Shown: piece after piece, positions 1 to 9,111 of the stretch
Layout of the letters: each line of letters begins with the position of its first letter
Position numbering within the stretch: position 1 is the first letter of the stretch
Origin: 2-02-FULL-55-14 sp964534125
GTDB lineage: Bacteria; Bacteroidota; Ignavibacteria; UBA10030
Assembly (NCBI GenBank): GCA_964534125.1
Contig: CAZHOJ010000001.1
Location: 496,001 to 560,000, forward strand
DNA length: 64,000 nucleotides
Direction of reading: 5' to 3'
Made by a program: the position numbers and the translations under genes
Notes under the pieces: model-generated
What the model was told of the DNA's origin: nothing
Seen by the model: the letters and a program-made list of their open reading frames with translations, nothing else
Database searches by the model: none

Positions 1-902
1 TTGCAGAACAATTACGGGCCGTTGAGAAGGCGGGCGGCGAGATCATCCCGTTCTGGGACGACCGCTATCCCGCTCTGCTCAAGAAGATCTATGATCCGCC
101 TCTCCTTCTGTACGTGCTTGGCGAGCTTGAGCCAAACGAGAGGGCTCTCCTTGCGATCGTCGGCACGCGTGTACCGAGCCCGTATGGGATCAAGGTCGTC
201 GCGCATCTGGTGGGCAAACTCGTGCGGAACGGATATGGCATCGTCAGCGGACTGGCGCGTGGCATCGACACACTCGCCCACAGCGAAGCGCTCCGGAACA
301 ACGGAAGGACGATCGGCGTGCTTGGTTCCGGGATCGACGTGCCGTATCCTCGCGAGAATGCCGAACTCATGAGAGCAATGTGCCGGCATGGCGCTGTCGT
401 GTCGGAGTTCGCAATGGGGACTGAACCGGATGCTCCGAACTTCCCGCGTCGCAACCGTATCGTCAGCGGTATGACATTAGGTACCATCGTGGTCGAATCA
501 GCACGCGATGGAGGCGCCATGATCACCGCATCGTCAGCACTCGACCAGAACAGGGAGGTCTTCGCCATTCCAGGGCCGATGTTCAATCCGACGAGCGAAG
601 GCCCCCATACGCTTTTGCGGGAAGGCCGGGCAAAACTTGTGCATCACATCGACGACATTCTGGAGGAGCTGCCAGGGCAGCGGCACGCGACCGGCCATGA
701 GGGACCCAGCACGATCCCACCAGACCTGACACTCTTCGAGCAGACGATCCTCGAGTTCCTGTCGGACGAACCGACGCACGTCGACACGATCGCAGACCGC
801 GCTTCGATGAACATCTCTGACGCTCTCGTGGCTCTGCTCGGCCTGGAGTGCAAGCGGCTCGTCCGCCAACTGCCGGGCCGGTTCTTCATTTCCTTGAGGT
901 AG
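1..902 (+). CDS. dprA: DNA-processing protein DprA (5' end cut by window)
   Basis: The reading frame is open from base 3, so the gene starts upstream of the window. The upstream part reads AEQLRAVEKAGGEI then a YPALLKKIYDPPLLLY stretch, the usual lead-in to the DprA Rossmann-like domain. It continues with AIVGTR, SGLARGIDTLAH, LGSGIDVPYPREN, FPRRNRIVSG and ESARDGGAMITA, all family hallmarks. A C-terminal winged-helix-like segment (TLFEQTILEFL to the end) matches the DprA/Smf tail. The family binds incoming single-stranded DNA and loads RecA during natural transformation. It probably lies alone or ends an operon, since 126 bases and a promoter-like sequence separate it from the next gene. Confidence 0.95.
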   Translation, partial: AEQLRAVEKAGGEIIPFWDDRYPALLKKIYDPPLLLYVLGELEPNERALLAIVGTRVPSPYGIKVVAHLVGKLVRNGYGIVSGLARGIDTLAHSEALRNNGRTIGVLGSGIDVPYPRENAELMRAMCRHGAVVSEFAMGTEPDAPNFPRRNRIVSGMTLGTIVVESARDGGAMITASSALDQNREVFAIPGPMFNPTSEGPHTLLREGRAKLVHHIDDILEELPGQRHATGHEGPSTIPPDLTLFEQTILEFLSDEPTHVDTIADRASMNISDALVALLGLECKRLVRQLPGRFFISLR

Positions 903-975
903 GAGGAGACGAACGTTGGCTTCAACTGCTCACGATCCAGAGGATTTGAGCCTTTCCCCAGGTTTGGCATACCTT

Positions 976-1003
976 TTGTAAGCGGGCATTTTTTCGTTAT
1001 ACT
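976..1003 (+). promoter_or_regulatory. Sigma-70-like promoter for the DUF3109-rpoN operon
   Basis: TTGTAA at 976-981 and TATACT at 998-1003 are separated by 16 bases, and the element lies 25 bases before the GTG start of the DUF3109 gene. This is motif matching by eye only. The lineage may use somewhat different promoter consensus sequences. Confidence 0.45.
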
Positions 1004-1028
1004 GAAGAAGAGAATAGCAGGACGCATC

Positions 1029-1583
1029 GTGTCCGTTCCATCGTTCCATATCGACATCGATCCGGCCATCGAGGAAACCTCGTTTGCATGTGATCTTAAG
1101 GCGTGCCGGGGCGCATGCTGTACGCTTCGGGGAGGCCGGGGTGCACCGTTGCTTGACGAAGAACTCAGCCATATCCTCGACATCCTCCCCACCGTCCTCC
1201 CGACCCTTCCTGACGTCCATCAGAACGTGATCGATTCGTATGGAGCCGTCGAGGGTCCGCCCGGAGACTATCATACCACCTGCATCGACAACGCCGCCTG
1301 TGTCTTCGTGCGGTTTGAAGGCCCGGTCGCGCACTGTGCGATCGAGCAGGCCTATCACCGGGGGGAGATCGCGTGGCGCAAACCGCTTTCCTGCCACCTC
1401 TTCCCCATCCGCATCGACCGGGGCGAGATCTCCCACATCAGGTTCGAGTACATCTCCGAATGCAGACCGGCGCTTCAGCGCGGTCAGCTGGAGGGGATCC
1501 CTCTTACATCCTTCGTCGCTGATGCGCTCGACCGGGCATTCGGAATGACCTGGTCCTCCCTGAAGGAGCGGGCAAAGCAATGA
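1029..1583 (+). CDS. DUF3109 family cysteine-cluster protein
   Basis: A 184-residue protein with the cysteine arrangement FACDLKACRGACC near residues 20-32 and further cysteines in TCIDNAACVF, HCAIEQA, LSCHLFP and SECRPAL. This fits the DUF3109 / YkgJ-like metal- or Fe-S-binding families; the actual role is not known. The GTG start at 1029 is chosen because no in-frame ATG precedes the conserved SFHIDIDPAI segment and an AGGA-type ribosome site lies just upstream. The stop overlaps the rpoN start by four bases (ATGA), so the two are translationally coupled, a pairing that may be functional. Confidence 0.85.
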   Translation: MSVPSFHIDIDPAIEETSFACDLKACRGACCTLRGGRGAPLLDEELSHILDILPTVLPTLPDVHQNVIDSYGAVEGPPGDYHTTCIDNAACVFVRFEGPVAHCAIEQAYHRGEIAWRKPLSCHLFPIRIDRGEISHIRFEYISECRPALQRGQLEGIPLTSFVADALDRAFGMTWSSLKERAKQ

Positions 1584-3013
1584 GCATCCTCTCCCTTCAG
1601 CAGCAGCTGAAGCTCGGCATGAAGCTGACGCCGCAGCAGGTGCAGTATCTGAAACTGCTGCAGCTCCCCATGCTTGCGCTCGAGCAGCGCGTCAAGCTCG
1701 AACTCGAACAGAACCCCATGCTCGAGACGGGAGAGGAGATGGAACTCGAGCTTCAGCAGAACGATCCTTCCCCGGAGGAGGATTCTGCTGAGGCGGAAAA
1801 GAACGAAGAGGACTACTATACGCTCGAGGACTACATCCAGGACGAGAACTCCGGCTACAAGAGCCCGGAGGCGGTCCCGCGCGACGACGAAGAGTACGAA
1901 TCCCCGCTTCCTGCGACCATTCCGCTCCGTGAGCGGTTGCTGTCGCAGTTCCATATGCTCGAGTTCACCCCCGACGACGACCTGCTGGCAGAGGAGATCC
2001 TCGGGAACATCGACGAGGACGGCTATCTCCGCCGCGACCTGGCCCTCATCGTCCAGGATCTGAACCTCACGCACGATCTTTCGATCACGATCGACCAGGC
2101 GGAACGGGTCCTGCTGTTGATCCAGCAGCTCGACCCCCCGGGTGTCGCTGCCCGGTCTTTGCAGGAGTGTCTCGCCGCACAGCTCCGCGTCGCCACGATC
2201 CAGCCGCCACTCAAGGAACTCGCTCTCCGTATCGTCACGCAGCATTTTGAGGACCTCCGCCAGCGACGGTTCGACGCCCTTCAGAAGGCCTTCCACATCA
2301 CCCAACCGACCCTCAAGAAGGCGCTCGAGCTCATCCGGCATCTGAACCCGAAGCCGGGCGAGGGGGAGTTCTCCGCACAGGAGAACTATGTCACCCCTGA
2401 TTTCATCATCAGCCGCGATAACGGCGATTTTATGGTGCTGTTGAACGACCGGACCGTCCCCCCGCTCCGCATCAACAATGCGTACAAAGAGATGGCGACG
2501 CCGAAGGGGAAGAAGGTGTCGACGGAGGCCAAGGACTTCATCCGCAAAAAGTTCGAGGCCGCGAAGTGGTTCATCGCCTCCATCCACCAGCGACGAACGA
2601 CCCTGCTGCGCGTCATGAATGCCATCGTGGACAGGCAGCGGCAGTGGTTCGAGAACGGTGAGGTCCTGAAGCCGATGATCTACAAGGACGTTGCGGACGT
2701 CGTCGGGGTGGACATCTCGACCATCAGCCGCGTGGTCAACAGCAAATATGCGCAGACGGAGTACGGGGTATACCCGCTCCGGTACTTCTTCACCTCGGGA
2801 CTCTCGTCAGAATCCGGCGAGGACGTCTCCAACACGGCTGTCAAGCAGCGCATCCGCGACCTCATCACGGCCGAGGATCCCAAGAAGCCGCTGAACGACG
2901 ACGCCATCGCCAAGATCCTCAGGACCGACGGCATCCATATCGCGCGGCGGACCGTGGCAAAATACCGGGAGGCGCTGGGGATTCCCATCGCCCGCCTGCG
3001 CGTCAAGATCTGA
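1580..3013 (+). CDS. rpoN: RNA polymerase sigma-54 factor
   Basis: A 477-residue protein with all three sigma-54 regions. The glutamine/leucine-rich activator-interacting region I (LQQQLKLGMKLTPQQVQYLKL) is at the N terminus, followed by an acidic linker around residues 50-110. A core-binding domain and helix-turn-helix (ISTISRVVNSKYAQTEYG) follow, and the RpoN box ARRTVAKYREALGIP lies near the C terminus. The length is normal for the family. It directs transcription from -24/-12 promoters that need AAA+ activators; no such activator is encoded in this window. It is coupled to the DUF3109 gene upstream. Confidence 0.97.
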   Translation: MSILSLQQQLKLGMKLTPQQVQYLKLLQLPMLALEQRVKLELEQNPMLETGEEMELELQQNDPSPEEDSAEAEKNEEDYYTLEDYIQDENSGYKSPEAVPRDDEEYESPLPATIPLRERLLSQFHMLEFTPDDDLLAEEILGNIDEDGYLRRDLALIVQDLNLTHDLSITIDQAERVLLLIQQLDPPGVAARSLQECLAAQLRVATIQPPLKELALRIVTQHFEDLRQRRFDALQKAFHITQPTLKKALELIRHLNPKPGEGEFSAQENYVTPDFIISRDNGDFMVLLNDRTVPPLRINNAYKEMATPKGKKVSTEAKDFIRKKFEAAKWFIASIHQRRTTLLRVMNAIVDRQRQWFENGEVLKPMIYKDVADVVGVDISTISRVVNSKYAQTEYGVYPLRYFFTSGLSSESGEDVSNTAVKQRIRDLITAEDPKKPLNDDAIAKILRTDGIHIARRTVAKYREALGIPIARLRVKI

Positions 3014-3079
3014 CCGCATCACGATGCTCTTGTCTGCCCGTCATCGGCAGCGGAACGAGAGCATGGAACGGAGACCCAC

Positions 3080-3634
3080 ATGACAGACAACCGCATTCGA
3101 AGCACCACCATCCTGGGGCTGCGCCATAAAGGCCGTGTCGTCATCGGAGGGGACGGGCAGGTCTCCCTTGGACAAACGGTCATGAAGCAGCAGTCCAACA
3201 AGATCAGAAGCCTGGCGGACGGGTCGGTCCTTACTGGATTCGCGGGCTCAGCAGCCGATGCATTCAGCCTGCTCGAACGATTCGAAGAGCAGCTCTCGCA
3301 GCATCAGGGGCAGCTTGTCCGGGCGGCCGTCGAGCTTGCCAAGTTGTGGCGAACGGATAAATACCTTCGTCAGCTTGAGGCGCTCCTCGCCGTCGTCGAC
3401 AGGAACCATGCTCTCATCATCTCCGGTACGGGGGAAGTGATCGAACCGGACGACGGCATCGTTGCCATCGGGTCCGGCGGCATGTACGCCCTCGCGGCGG
3501 CCCGCATGCTGGCGAAACACACCGACCTGGATGCGCGGACCATTGTGGAGGAGTCCCTCGGAGCGGCCGCTGAGATCTGCGTGTATACCAACCGGAACCT
3601 CACCATCCGCGAACTCGGAAAGGACGGAGCATGA
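3080..3634 (+). CDS. hslV: ATP-dependent protease peptidase subunit HslV
   Basis: A 184-residue N-terminal-threonine peptidase of the proteasome-like HslVU complex. The conserved TTILGLRHKG and IGGDGQVSLG segments place the catalytic threonine at residue 9, implying removal of an eight-residue propeptide. GFAGSAADAF and AIGSGGMYALAAAR are also typical. Six-membered HslV rings stack and are fed by HslU. The stop overlaps the hslU start by four bases (ATGA). A 66-base gap separates it from rpoN. Confidence 0.97.
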   Translation: MTDNRIRSTTILGLRHKGRVVIGGDGQVSLGQTVMKQQSNKIRSLADGSVLTGFAGSAADAFSLLERFEEQLSQHQGQLVRAAVELAKLWRTDKYLRQLEALLAVVDRNHALIISGTGEVIEPDDGIVAIGSGGMYALAAARMLAKHTDLDARTIVEESLGAAAEICVYTNRNLTIRELGKDGA

Positions 3635-5010
3635 GCCTGGAACGACGTCCGGGAGAGACGGGAACACCGCGGGAGATCGTGGGCGAGCTCGATCGCTTCA
3701 TCGTCGGGCAGAAGGATGCCAAGCGCGCCGTCGCGATCGCGTTGCGGAACCGGTGGCGCCGCCTCCAGGTGCCGGCAGAGCTCCGCGAGGAGATCACGCC
3801 GAACAACATCATCATGATCGGCCCAACAGGTGTCGGCAAGACAGAGATCGCACGGCGGCTCTCACGGCTGGCCGGCGCTCCGTTCATCAAGGTCGAGGCC
3901 TCCAAGTTCACGGAGGTCGGCTACGTCGGACGGGACGTGGAATCGATCATCCGCGAGCTCACAGAGCTTGCGGTGAACATGGTCAAGTCCGAGAAGGCAA
4001 AGGAAGTGGAACAGCGCGCGGAGCGCATCGCGGAGGACCGCATTCTCGACATCCTCCTCCCCCGCCCGTCCGGCATCTCCGGGAGCACACACACAGAAGG
4101 AAGCGGGACCGCCGCAGAGCTCGAGCAGACGCGGGAGAAGTTCAGGGAGATGCTGAGAAAGGGGACGCTCGACCACAGGACCGTCGAGGTGGAGGTCCCG
4201 GCCACGCAGATGCCTTCGATGCAGGTGTTCGGTCCCATGAACCTCGACGACATGGGCATCAACCTGCAGGACATGCTGGGCAACATCCTTCCAAAGAGGA
4301 CGAAGCAGCAGCGTGTGACCGTTGCGGAGGCCCGGCGTCTCCTCACGCAGCATGAGGCCCAGAAGCTCATCGATGCAGAGGCAGCGATCCGTGAGGCCAT
4401 CGAGCGTGTCGAGAACTCAGGGATCGTCTTCCTGGATGAGATCGACAAGATCGCGAGCGCAAAGTCCCAGGCATCAGGAGGACCCGATGTATCGCGCGAG
4501 GGAGTGCAGCGCGATCTTCTCCCGATCGTCGAAGGGTCGAACGTCACCACGAAATACGGGATGATCAGGACCGATCACATTCTGTTCATCGCCTCCGGCG
4601 CGTTCCATGCTGCCAAGCCATCCGACCTCATTCCGGAGCTCCAGGGGCGGTTCCCGATCCGCGTCGAGCTGCAGAGCCTGACGAAGGAGGATTTCGTCAG
4701 GATCCTGACGATGCCTGAGAACGCCCTGCTGAAGCAGTACGCCGCGCTCCTTGCGACAGAGGGTGTCACCCTCGCTTTCGACGACAGCGCCGTACAGGAG
4801 ATCGCAGCCCTGGCGACCGAAGTGAACACGAACATCGAGAACATCGGCGCCCGACGTCTCCACACCATCCTCACCACGCTGCTGGACGAGCTGCTGTTCT
4901 CGACGCCTCAGGACGGGGGGCCGACAGATGTGACGCTCACCGGCGCATATGTGCAGGAGAAACTCGCGACGCTGGTGAGGAACAGGGACCTGTCGAGGTA
5001 TATTCTGTAG
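3631..5010 (+). CDS. hslU: HslU ATPase subunit of the HslVU protease
   Basis: A 459-residue AAA+ unfoldase. It has the N-terminal PREIVGELDRFIVGQ segment, Walker A GPTGVGKTE, ASKFTEVGYVGRDVE, the inserted I-domain (about residues 120-240), Walker B IVFLDEIDKIA, ELQGRFPIRVEL and the C-terminal ARRLHTILTTLLDELLF. The terminal residues LSRYIL are the HslV-activating tail. It unfolds substrates and threads them into HslV. A strong terminator follows within 35 bases. Confidence 0.97.
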   Translation: MSLERRPGETGTPREIVGELDRFIVGQKDAKRAVAIALRNRWRRLQVPAELREEITPNNIIMIGPTGVGKTEIARRLSRLAGAPFIKVEASKFTEVGYVGRDVESIIRELTELAVNMVKSEKAKEVEQRAERIAEDRILDILLPRPSGISGSTHTEGSGTAAELEQTREKFREMLRKGTLDHRTVEVEVPATQMPSMQVFGPMNLDDMGINLQDMLGNILPKRTKQQRVTVAEARRLLTQHEAQKLIDAEAAIREAIERVENSGIVFLDEIDKIASAKSQASGGPDVSREGVQRDLLPIVEGSNVTTKYGMIRTDHILFIASGAFHAAKPSDLIPELQGRFPIRVELQSLTKEDFVRILTMPENALLKQYAALLATEGVTLAFDDSAVQEIAALATEVNTNIENIGARRLHTILTTLLDELLFSTPQDGGPTDVTLTGAYVQEKLATLVRNRDLSRYIL

Positions 5011-5040
5011 CAGAGCGCAAAGGGCCTGGCGCCAAGCCAA

Positions 5041-5073
5041 AAAAGAAAGGCCGGGGGAATCCCCGGCCTTTTT
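5041..5073. terminator. Bidirectional rho-independent terminator
   Basis: An 11-bp perfect stem (5046-5056 with 5061-5071) with a GAAT loop is flanked by an A-run on the left and a T-run on the right. It lies between convergent genes (hslU on + and the DUF5723-like gene on -), so it can end both transcripts. Confidence 0.9.
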
Positions 5074-5096
5074 GCTGTACCGATGTCCCTATGTGT

Positions 5097-6491
5097 TCAG
5101 ATCTTCAGGCGAAGACCGAACGAGAACTGTGCCATCTGGAAGTTCGAGGGGGAGAACAGCATACCGAAGTTCTCCGTCGCAAGGTCCAGCTGGAGGACGT
5201 GAAAGTCCAGTCCGAAACCTGCCGCCCAACGGAACGAATCGCCGCCGCCAACCGCGATGCCGGTCCGCAAGGGCAGGAGCGGTATGAGCCGGTACTCCAT
5301 GCCGAGCGAGAGCCTGGGGGTCGTGGAATTGCCCAGCGATTCATTGAATCCCTGCGTGTAGTCAGCAGCAAGCAGCATGCGGCCCGGCAGCCACTTCAGG
5401 AATGCAACCTGATCCGACCGCATGGCGACGCCGAGGCGAAGCTGAGTGGGCAGGGACGTGCTGAATGATTCTCCGGGCCGGTTCTTGCCCTGCAGCGACT
5501 CTTCGAGAGAATCGGTCCCCTCGACAGTGAAGGGATTCGTGATGCTGATGCTCCCCTCCCCATCCGTTTCGACCACATTCTGGTCCCATGTGATCGACCC
5601 CATGTTCACGATCGATGCTGACACGTGGATGCCTGTCCCGATATCCGCGCTCAGGCCAATGTCGAATGCATTTCCCTTCCCCGCCGGTTCCGGGAAGGGT
5701 GTGAAGTCCTCGTCTGCACCATCCTGGAACATTTCGATACCGGCCCTGCGGACGAGGAAATCAGCGTTCCCAGCCAGCTCGAACTGGTTCCCCACCAGCA
5801 CATTGCCGAACGTCGTGTTGTACCGGACGGTCTCGAACACGCCATACCCGCGCACCATCTTGTACGAGAAGCCCGCATACAGCTTCGTCAGGAACGGGAT
5901 CTTGACGGGTATCTCGCGCGCATACGTGAAGTTGTATTCCCTCCACCACCATGCCGTCATCTTCGTTCCGCCGAAATTGTACTGCGTCCCGGCAGAATCG
6001 AGGCCGACAAGGCCCATCTTGAAGAAATCACGCGCCAGGAATGTCTCGAGGCCGATGTGTTCGGTGATACCGAAGCCAAGGCCGCCGATGACGTCATTGT
6101 GAATGGCGATCGCCAGAGTGGTAATGTCAAACGTCGTCCACGTACCGGCTTCCTCCGGGATGAGGGACAGGAGCTCATCCTTGTCCTGGTCCGTGAGGTA
6201 TTTCGACACGCGTTCACCCGTCGGACCCTCGACGCCTGTGAAGTACTTTTTATAGATATCATAGCTGAACAGCTCGGTCCGGACCTGGAAACCAAGCGGT
6301 GCGATGCCGATGTCCATCAGCCGGTTCTCGGTGCGCCCGAGCTGAGCCGGATTGATGCCCAGCCCCTCGATACCGATGGCCGTGGCGCTCGTTGTGCGCG
6401 CCATACCCACGCCGCGCGGATTATTGCGGTCCTGCGATGCTGCAGAACCGATGAGGAGCACGGAAAGAAGGATCGTCGTCGTTGTTCTCAT
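5097..6491 (-). CDS. DUF5723-like outer-membrane beta-barrel protein
   Basis: A 464-residue protein starting MRTTTTILLSVLLIGSAASQ, a clear signal peptide. It continues with the GVGMARTTSATAIGIEGLGINPAQLG type of N terminus seen in DUF5723 / PorV-like Bacteroidota barrel proteins. The rest alternates polar and hydrophobic residues with many Gly and aromatic residues, ending in a barrel-like strand (FSFGLRLKI). I chose the start at 6491 because longer readings run into the upstream gene. The upstream lipoprotein gene ends two bases before this start, so the pair is probably co-translated. Function unknown; surface or transport roles are inference. Confidence 0.75.
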   Translation of the reverse strand: MRTTTTILLSVLLIGSAASQDRNNPRGVGMARTTSATAIGIEGLGINPAQLGRTENRLMDIGIAPLGFQVRTELFSYDIYKKYFTGVEGPTGERVSKYLTDQDKDELLSLIPEEAGTWTTFDITTLAIAIHNDVIGGLGFGITEHIGLETFLARDFFKMGLVGLDSAGTQYNFGGTKMTAWWWREYNFTYAREIPVKIPFLTKLYAGFSYKMVRGYGVFETVRYNTTFGNVLVGNQFELAGNADFLVRRAGIEMFQDGADEDFTPFPEPAGKGNAFDIGLSADIGTGIHVSASIVNMGSITWDQNVVETDGEGSISITNPFTVEGTDSLEESLQGKNRPGESFSTSLPTQLRLGVAMRSDQVAFLKWLPGRMLLAADYTQGFNESLGNSTTPRLSLGMEYRLIPLLPLRTGIAVGGGDSFRWAAGFGLDFHVLQLDLATENFGMLFSPSNFQMAQFSFGLRLKI

Positions 6492-6493
6492 GG

Positions 6494-8590
6494 TCAGTCC
6501 TCCTCCGGCTTCAGAGTGTAGACAAGGTTCCCGGACATTTTGATCCGGATGAAGTCGGTCGCCTGATACCGGACAGGCAGTGTGCCGCTGCCCGATGTCT
6601 GTGCGGTCAGCCGGATGAACATGGTATCTGCCTGATTGAACAGGCCCATCTCGCTTTGTGTCAGTGTGACGCGGAACTCTGATAGCTGGTCTCCGGTCGT
6701 CGATCCGTTGCCGTCCACCGGCGCCGCCACGATCGTGCGCGCGCCTCCCGAAGTCGGGATGGTCATAAGAAGCGCCCGAGGCGAGAATGGGTTGTTCGGA
6801 TCGGTCGGCCCCCACAGGTCTGCACTGAAGCCCAGGCTCACGGGCATATGATTCGTCGCCGACACCCGCACCGTGCTCTGCTTGATATCCTTCGTGAAGT
6901 CTGTCGGGAAGGACTCTCCATCGAGCGGCACGGACTCCGTCAGGAGGCCGTTCGCCAGACCGAACTTCAGGGGGAAGTAGGTATTGATCCGCTGGAAGAC
7001 CTCCGTCGGCTGTTCCACTGTTCCCTGGTCGAAGTTCGGATTGATGACGAGCTGACCACGGACCACGAAGGTATCCGGGAAGTTGGGGACGAATCGTGAC
7101 AGGAAAGTATTCAGGCCGCTTGCATCCCCGAGAACGATCCGTGCGAACTGGTTCGGGCCCGGAACGACAAGATTCTCAGTGCTTCCCTGCGGTGGCGGGA
7201 CCACGAGACTGTCCTCGACGCCCGTCTTATTATTCTTCGCCCAGAGGACGAGGTCATACCCGATCGGGAATCCGCCGCTCAGTCCAAGGTCGACGGCGAT
7301 GCGGACATCCTCGAATGTGAAGGTCCCGCTGAACTTGTCCGCCGCCTCGCCGAGATCTGCTCCGCTGGCGCCGGAATTCACAGCGACGGTGGTGGGACGG
7401 ATGCGGCCCTCGACGCTGTTCAGGACAAAATCGCCCTGCGGAAGGAACTCGGCAGTGATGAAGTCGTTCTTCGTAATGGTCGATTTTTCGCCGCCGGAGT
7501 TGATCGTCTCGATACCGACGGAGAATTTCATCCGCGAACCGATGGCATCAGGGACCGGGTCGACAAGCTCGACAGTGTCGAGCGACACCGGGTAGTCCCG
7601 TACCGTGTTCGGTGGGATGTCCTCCTCGATGACCAGGACGCTGTTCGTTGCCGGATTCCGGAAATTATCGAACTGCATCAGCACGCCAATGCTGATACCA
7701 AGATTGTTCGTGATCCTGGCGGCGAATCCCCCGGAGCTGAAGGTCGCGCGTGTGACCGTCACGGAGTCGTCGATCACGAGGACCGAATCGTTTATCGATG
7801 TCATTTGCTGTGCAGGGATGATCGCTGCGGCGCTGTCGACCAGGATCGGGCTGCTGCTGAAATCGAAGGTCATACCCGAGTTCGCATCGAAGGTGACAGG
7901 GCTCCCGCCGCTAGACGCAAGGTTCACAGTGACGGGATCGATCTGGAGATTTCCTGCAACCAGCTTGCCCGCGAGATCATCCGTCTCCGAGGCCGACGTG
8001 TTCGGCGGGATCGGAGCGGCGAATGTGAAGCTCGCTATCTGAGCATTGTCTGTCTGATTCCTGAGGATAACAGGTCCCGCAAAACTCATCTCCACCGGGA
8101 AGTTGTTGGTCACGGTAAGTGTCAGGGTCCCGCTCGAGACGGCCATGAAATCGAAGAGCGCCGAGAAGTCGACCGGGGATGCAGGAAGATTCCCTGATCC
8201 TCCGGGGAAGGGGAACGTACCCGACGGGAAACCGAGGCTGGACGCGCTGATGGTCACGGGGGCGGAGGGGATGCCTGCTACCTCAAAGACGCCAACCTCA
8301 ACGCCGGCACCGCTCGCTTGTGGCCGGACCTTGATGGAGTCGATCGCCGTCGGTGCAGCCTCCTGCGTATCCTCGAAGTAGTAGCCGCCGAGGCCGTCCG
8401 GTTTTACCGTCGACGTATCTTTCGAGAACAGGTCATCCATCGTTCTCGTAATATCCGTCAGCGGGATACTGAGCTGAATGTCGGACGTCGGAGCGATGAA
8501 CTCCTCCGGCGTCTCGATGCACTGAAGGGCCAGGAAGCCCGTCACGAGGAGCATCGCGGGCGTCAGGCTGCGGAAATAAGTGTGCTTCAT
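6494..8590 (-). CDS. Large putative lipoprotein, unknown function
   Basis: A 698-residue protein beginning MKHTYFRSLTPAMLLVTG with a lipobox-like LALQC, giving Cys24. Glutamine before the cysteine is unusual but is repeated in the TPR lipoprotein at 9112-10491. The body is rich in Thr, Ser, Val and Asn and looks like a chain of beta-sandwich modules, with no motif I can name. An AGGGAGG ribosome-binding-like run lies about 12 bases before the start. It precedes the barrel gene by two bases, suggesting a surface pair. Not recognised beyond that. Confidence 0.65.
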   Translation of the reverse strand: MKHTYFRSLTPAMLLVTGFLALQCIETPEEFIAPTSDIQLSIPLTDITRTMDDLFSKDTSTVKPDGLGGYYFEDTQEAAPTAIDSIKVRPQASGAGVEVGVFEVAGIPSAPVTISASSLGFPSGTFPFPGGSGNLPASPVDFSALFDFMAVSSGTLTLTVTNNFPVEMSFAGPVILRNQTDNAQIASFTFAAPIPPNTSASETDDLAGKLVAGNLQIDPVTVNLASSGGSPVTFDANSGMTFDFSSSPILVDSAAAIIPAQQMTSINDSVLVIDDSVTVTRATFSSGGFAARITNNLGISIGVLMQFDNFRNPATNSVLVIEEDIPPNTVRDYPVSLDTVELVDPVPDAIGSRMKFSVGIETINSGGEKSTITKNDFITAEFLPQGDFVLNSVEGRIRPTTVAVNSGASGADLGEAADKFSGTFTFEDVRIAVDLGLSGGFPIGYDLVLWAKNNKTGVEDSLVVPPPQGSTENLVVPGPNQFARIVLGDASGLNTFLSRFVPNFPDTFVVRGQLVINPNFDQGTVEQPTEVFQRINTYFPLKFGLANGLLTESVPLDGESFPTDFTKDIKQSTVRVSATNHMPVSLGFSADLWGPTDPNNPFSPRALLMTIPTSGGARTIVAAPVDGNGSTTGDQLSEFRVTLTQSEMGLFNQADTMFIRLTAQTSGSGTLPVRYQATDFIRIKMSGNLVYTLKPEED

Positions 8591-8732
8591 GGTCGGGATT
8601 CACCCTCCCTGTGTGGTGAAAAGATGAGCATGCGAATAAATGAAACTAGGAATGCCTGGCAGGAGATACAACAGTGATGGCCCCTAGTAGACGTCGTCTT
8701 AGAAGATTCTAACGCAATTTCACGTCCGGGAT

Positions 8733-8761
8733 GTGGCCGGCATCACAGTGAGGCCGGCCAC
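8733..8761 (-). terminator. Strong hairpin after the DUF3467 gene
   Basis: A perfect 9-bp GC stem (8733-8741 with 8753-8761) with an 11-base loop. It lies just beyond the stop of the minus-strand DUF3467 gene. No T-run follows on either strand, so it may instead be an mRNA-stabilising or attenuating hairpin. Confidence 0.4.
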
Positions 8762-8773
8762 TCTCTCCCAGGG

Positions 8774-9106
8774 TCAATGAACTCTCGGTTCCTTCGGCGT
8801 CAGCGTGAAGCCGCCGGGGGTTCCGGCCACCATCTCGCCCGCGATCTTGATCTCCCCGAACTTGGACTCGAACTTATCGACGTTGTCCTTCAATGCGTTG
8901 AGGAGCATCTTCGTGTGCTGCGGCGTCATCACAATGCGCGCATGCACTTTCGCTTTCGGAACACCGGGAAGCACGCGCGTGAAGTCGATGACGAACTCCG
9001 CCGGTGAATGCGTGATGATGGCGAGGTTGGAGTAGATCCCTTCCCCCTCCTTCTCGCCCAGCTCAATGTTGATCTGCTGCGGCTGTTGCTGAGGCTTCTC
9101 TGACAT
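8774..9106 (-). CDS. DUF3467 domain protein
   Basis: A 110-residue protein beginning MSEKPQQQPQQINIELGEKE with the family segments GIYSNLAIITHSPAEFVIDF and ARIVMTPQHTKMLLNAL. DUF3467 proteins are short, common in Bacteroidota, and of unknown function. I chose the ATG at 9106 since the longer reading extends into the preceding gene. It follows the TPR lipoprotein by five bases, so it is likely in the same operon. Confidence 0.88.
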   Translation of the reverse strand: MSEKPQQQPQQINIELGEKEGEGIYSNLAIITHSPAEFVIDFTRVLPGVPKAKVHARIVMTPQHTKMLLNALKDNVDKFESKFGEIKIAGEMVAGTPGGFTLTPKEPRVH

Positions 9107-9111
9107 GTGTG

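Noticed and set aside
963..978. Sigma-54 (-24/-12) promoter before the DUF3109-rpoN operon
   Set aside because: TTGGCATACCTTTTGTA has the GG but lacks the GC at -12; the sigma-70-type pair at 976-1003 is a better fit and rpoN is usually not self-dependent.
1484..2587. Long minus-strand ORF opposite rpoN
   Set aside because: Typical antisense shadow of a GC-rich gene; Leu/Arg/Glu-rich with no motifs, while the plus-strand frame is certainly rpoN.
3462..4355. 297-residue plus-strand ORF overlapping hslV/hslU
   Set aside because: Frame-shifted reading of hslVU rich in Arg, Gly and His; no homology seen.
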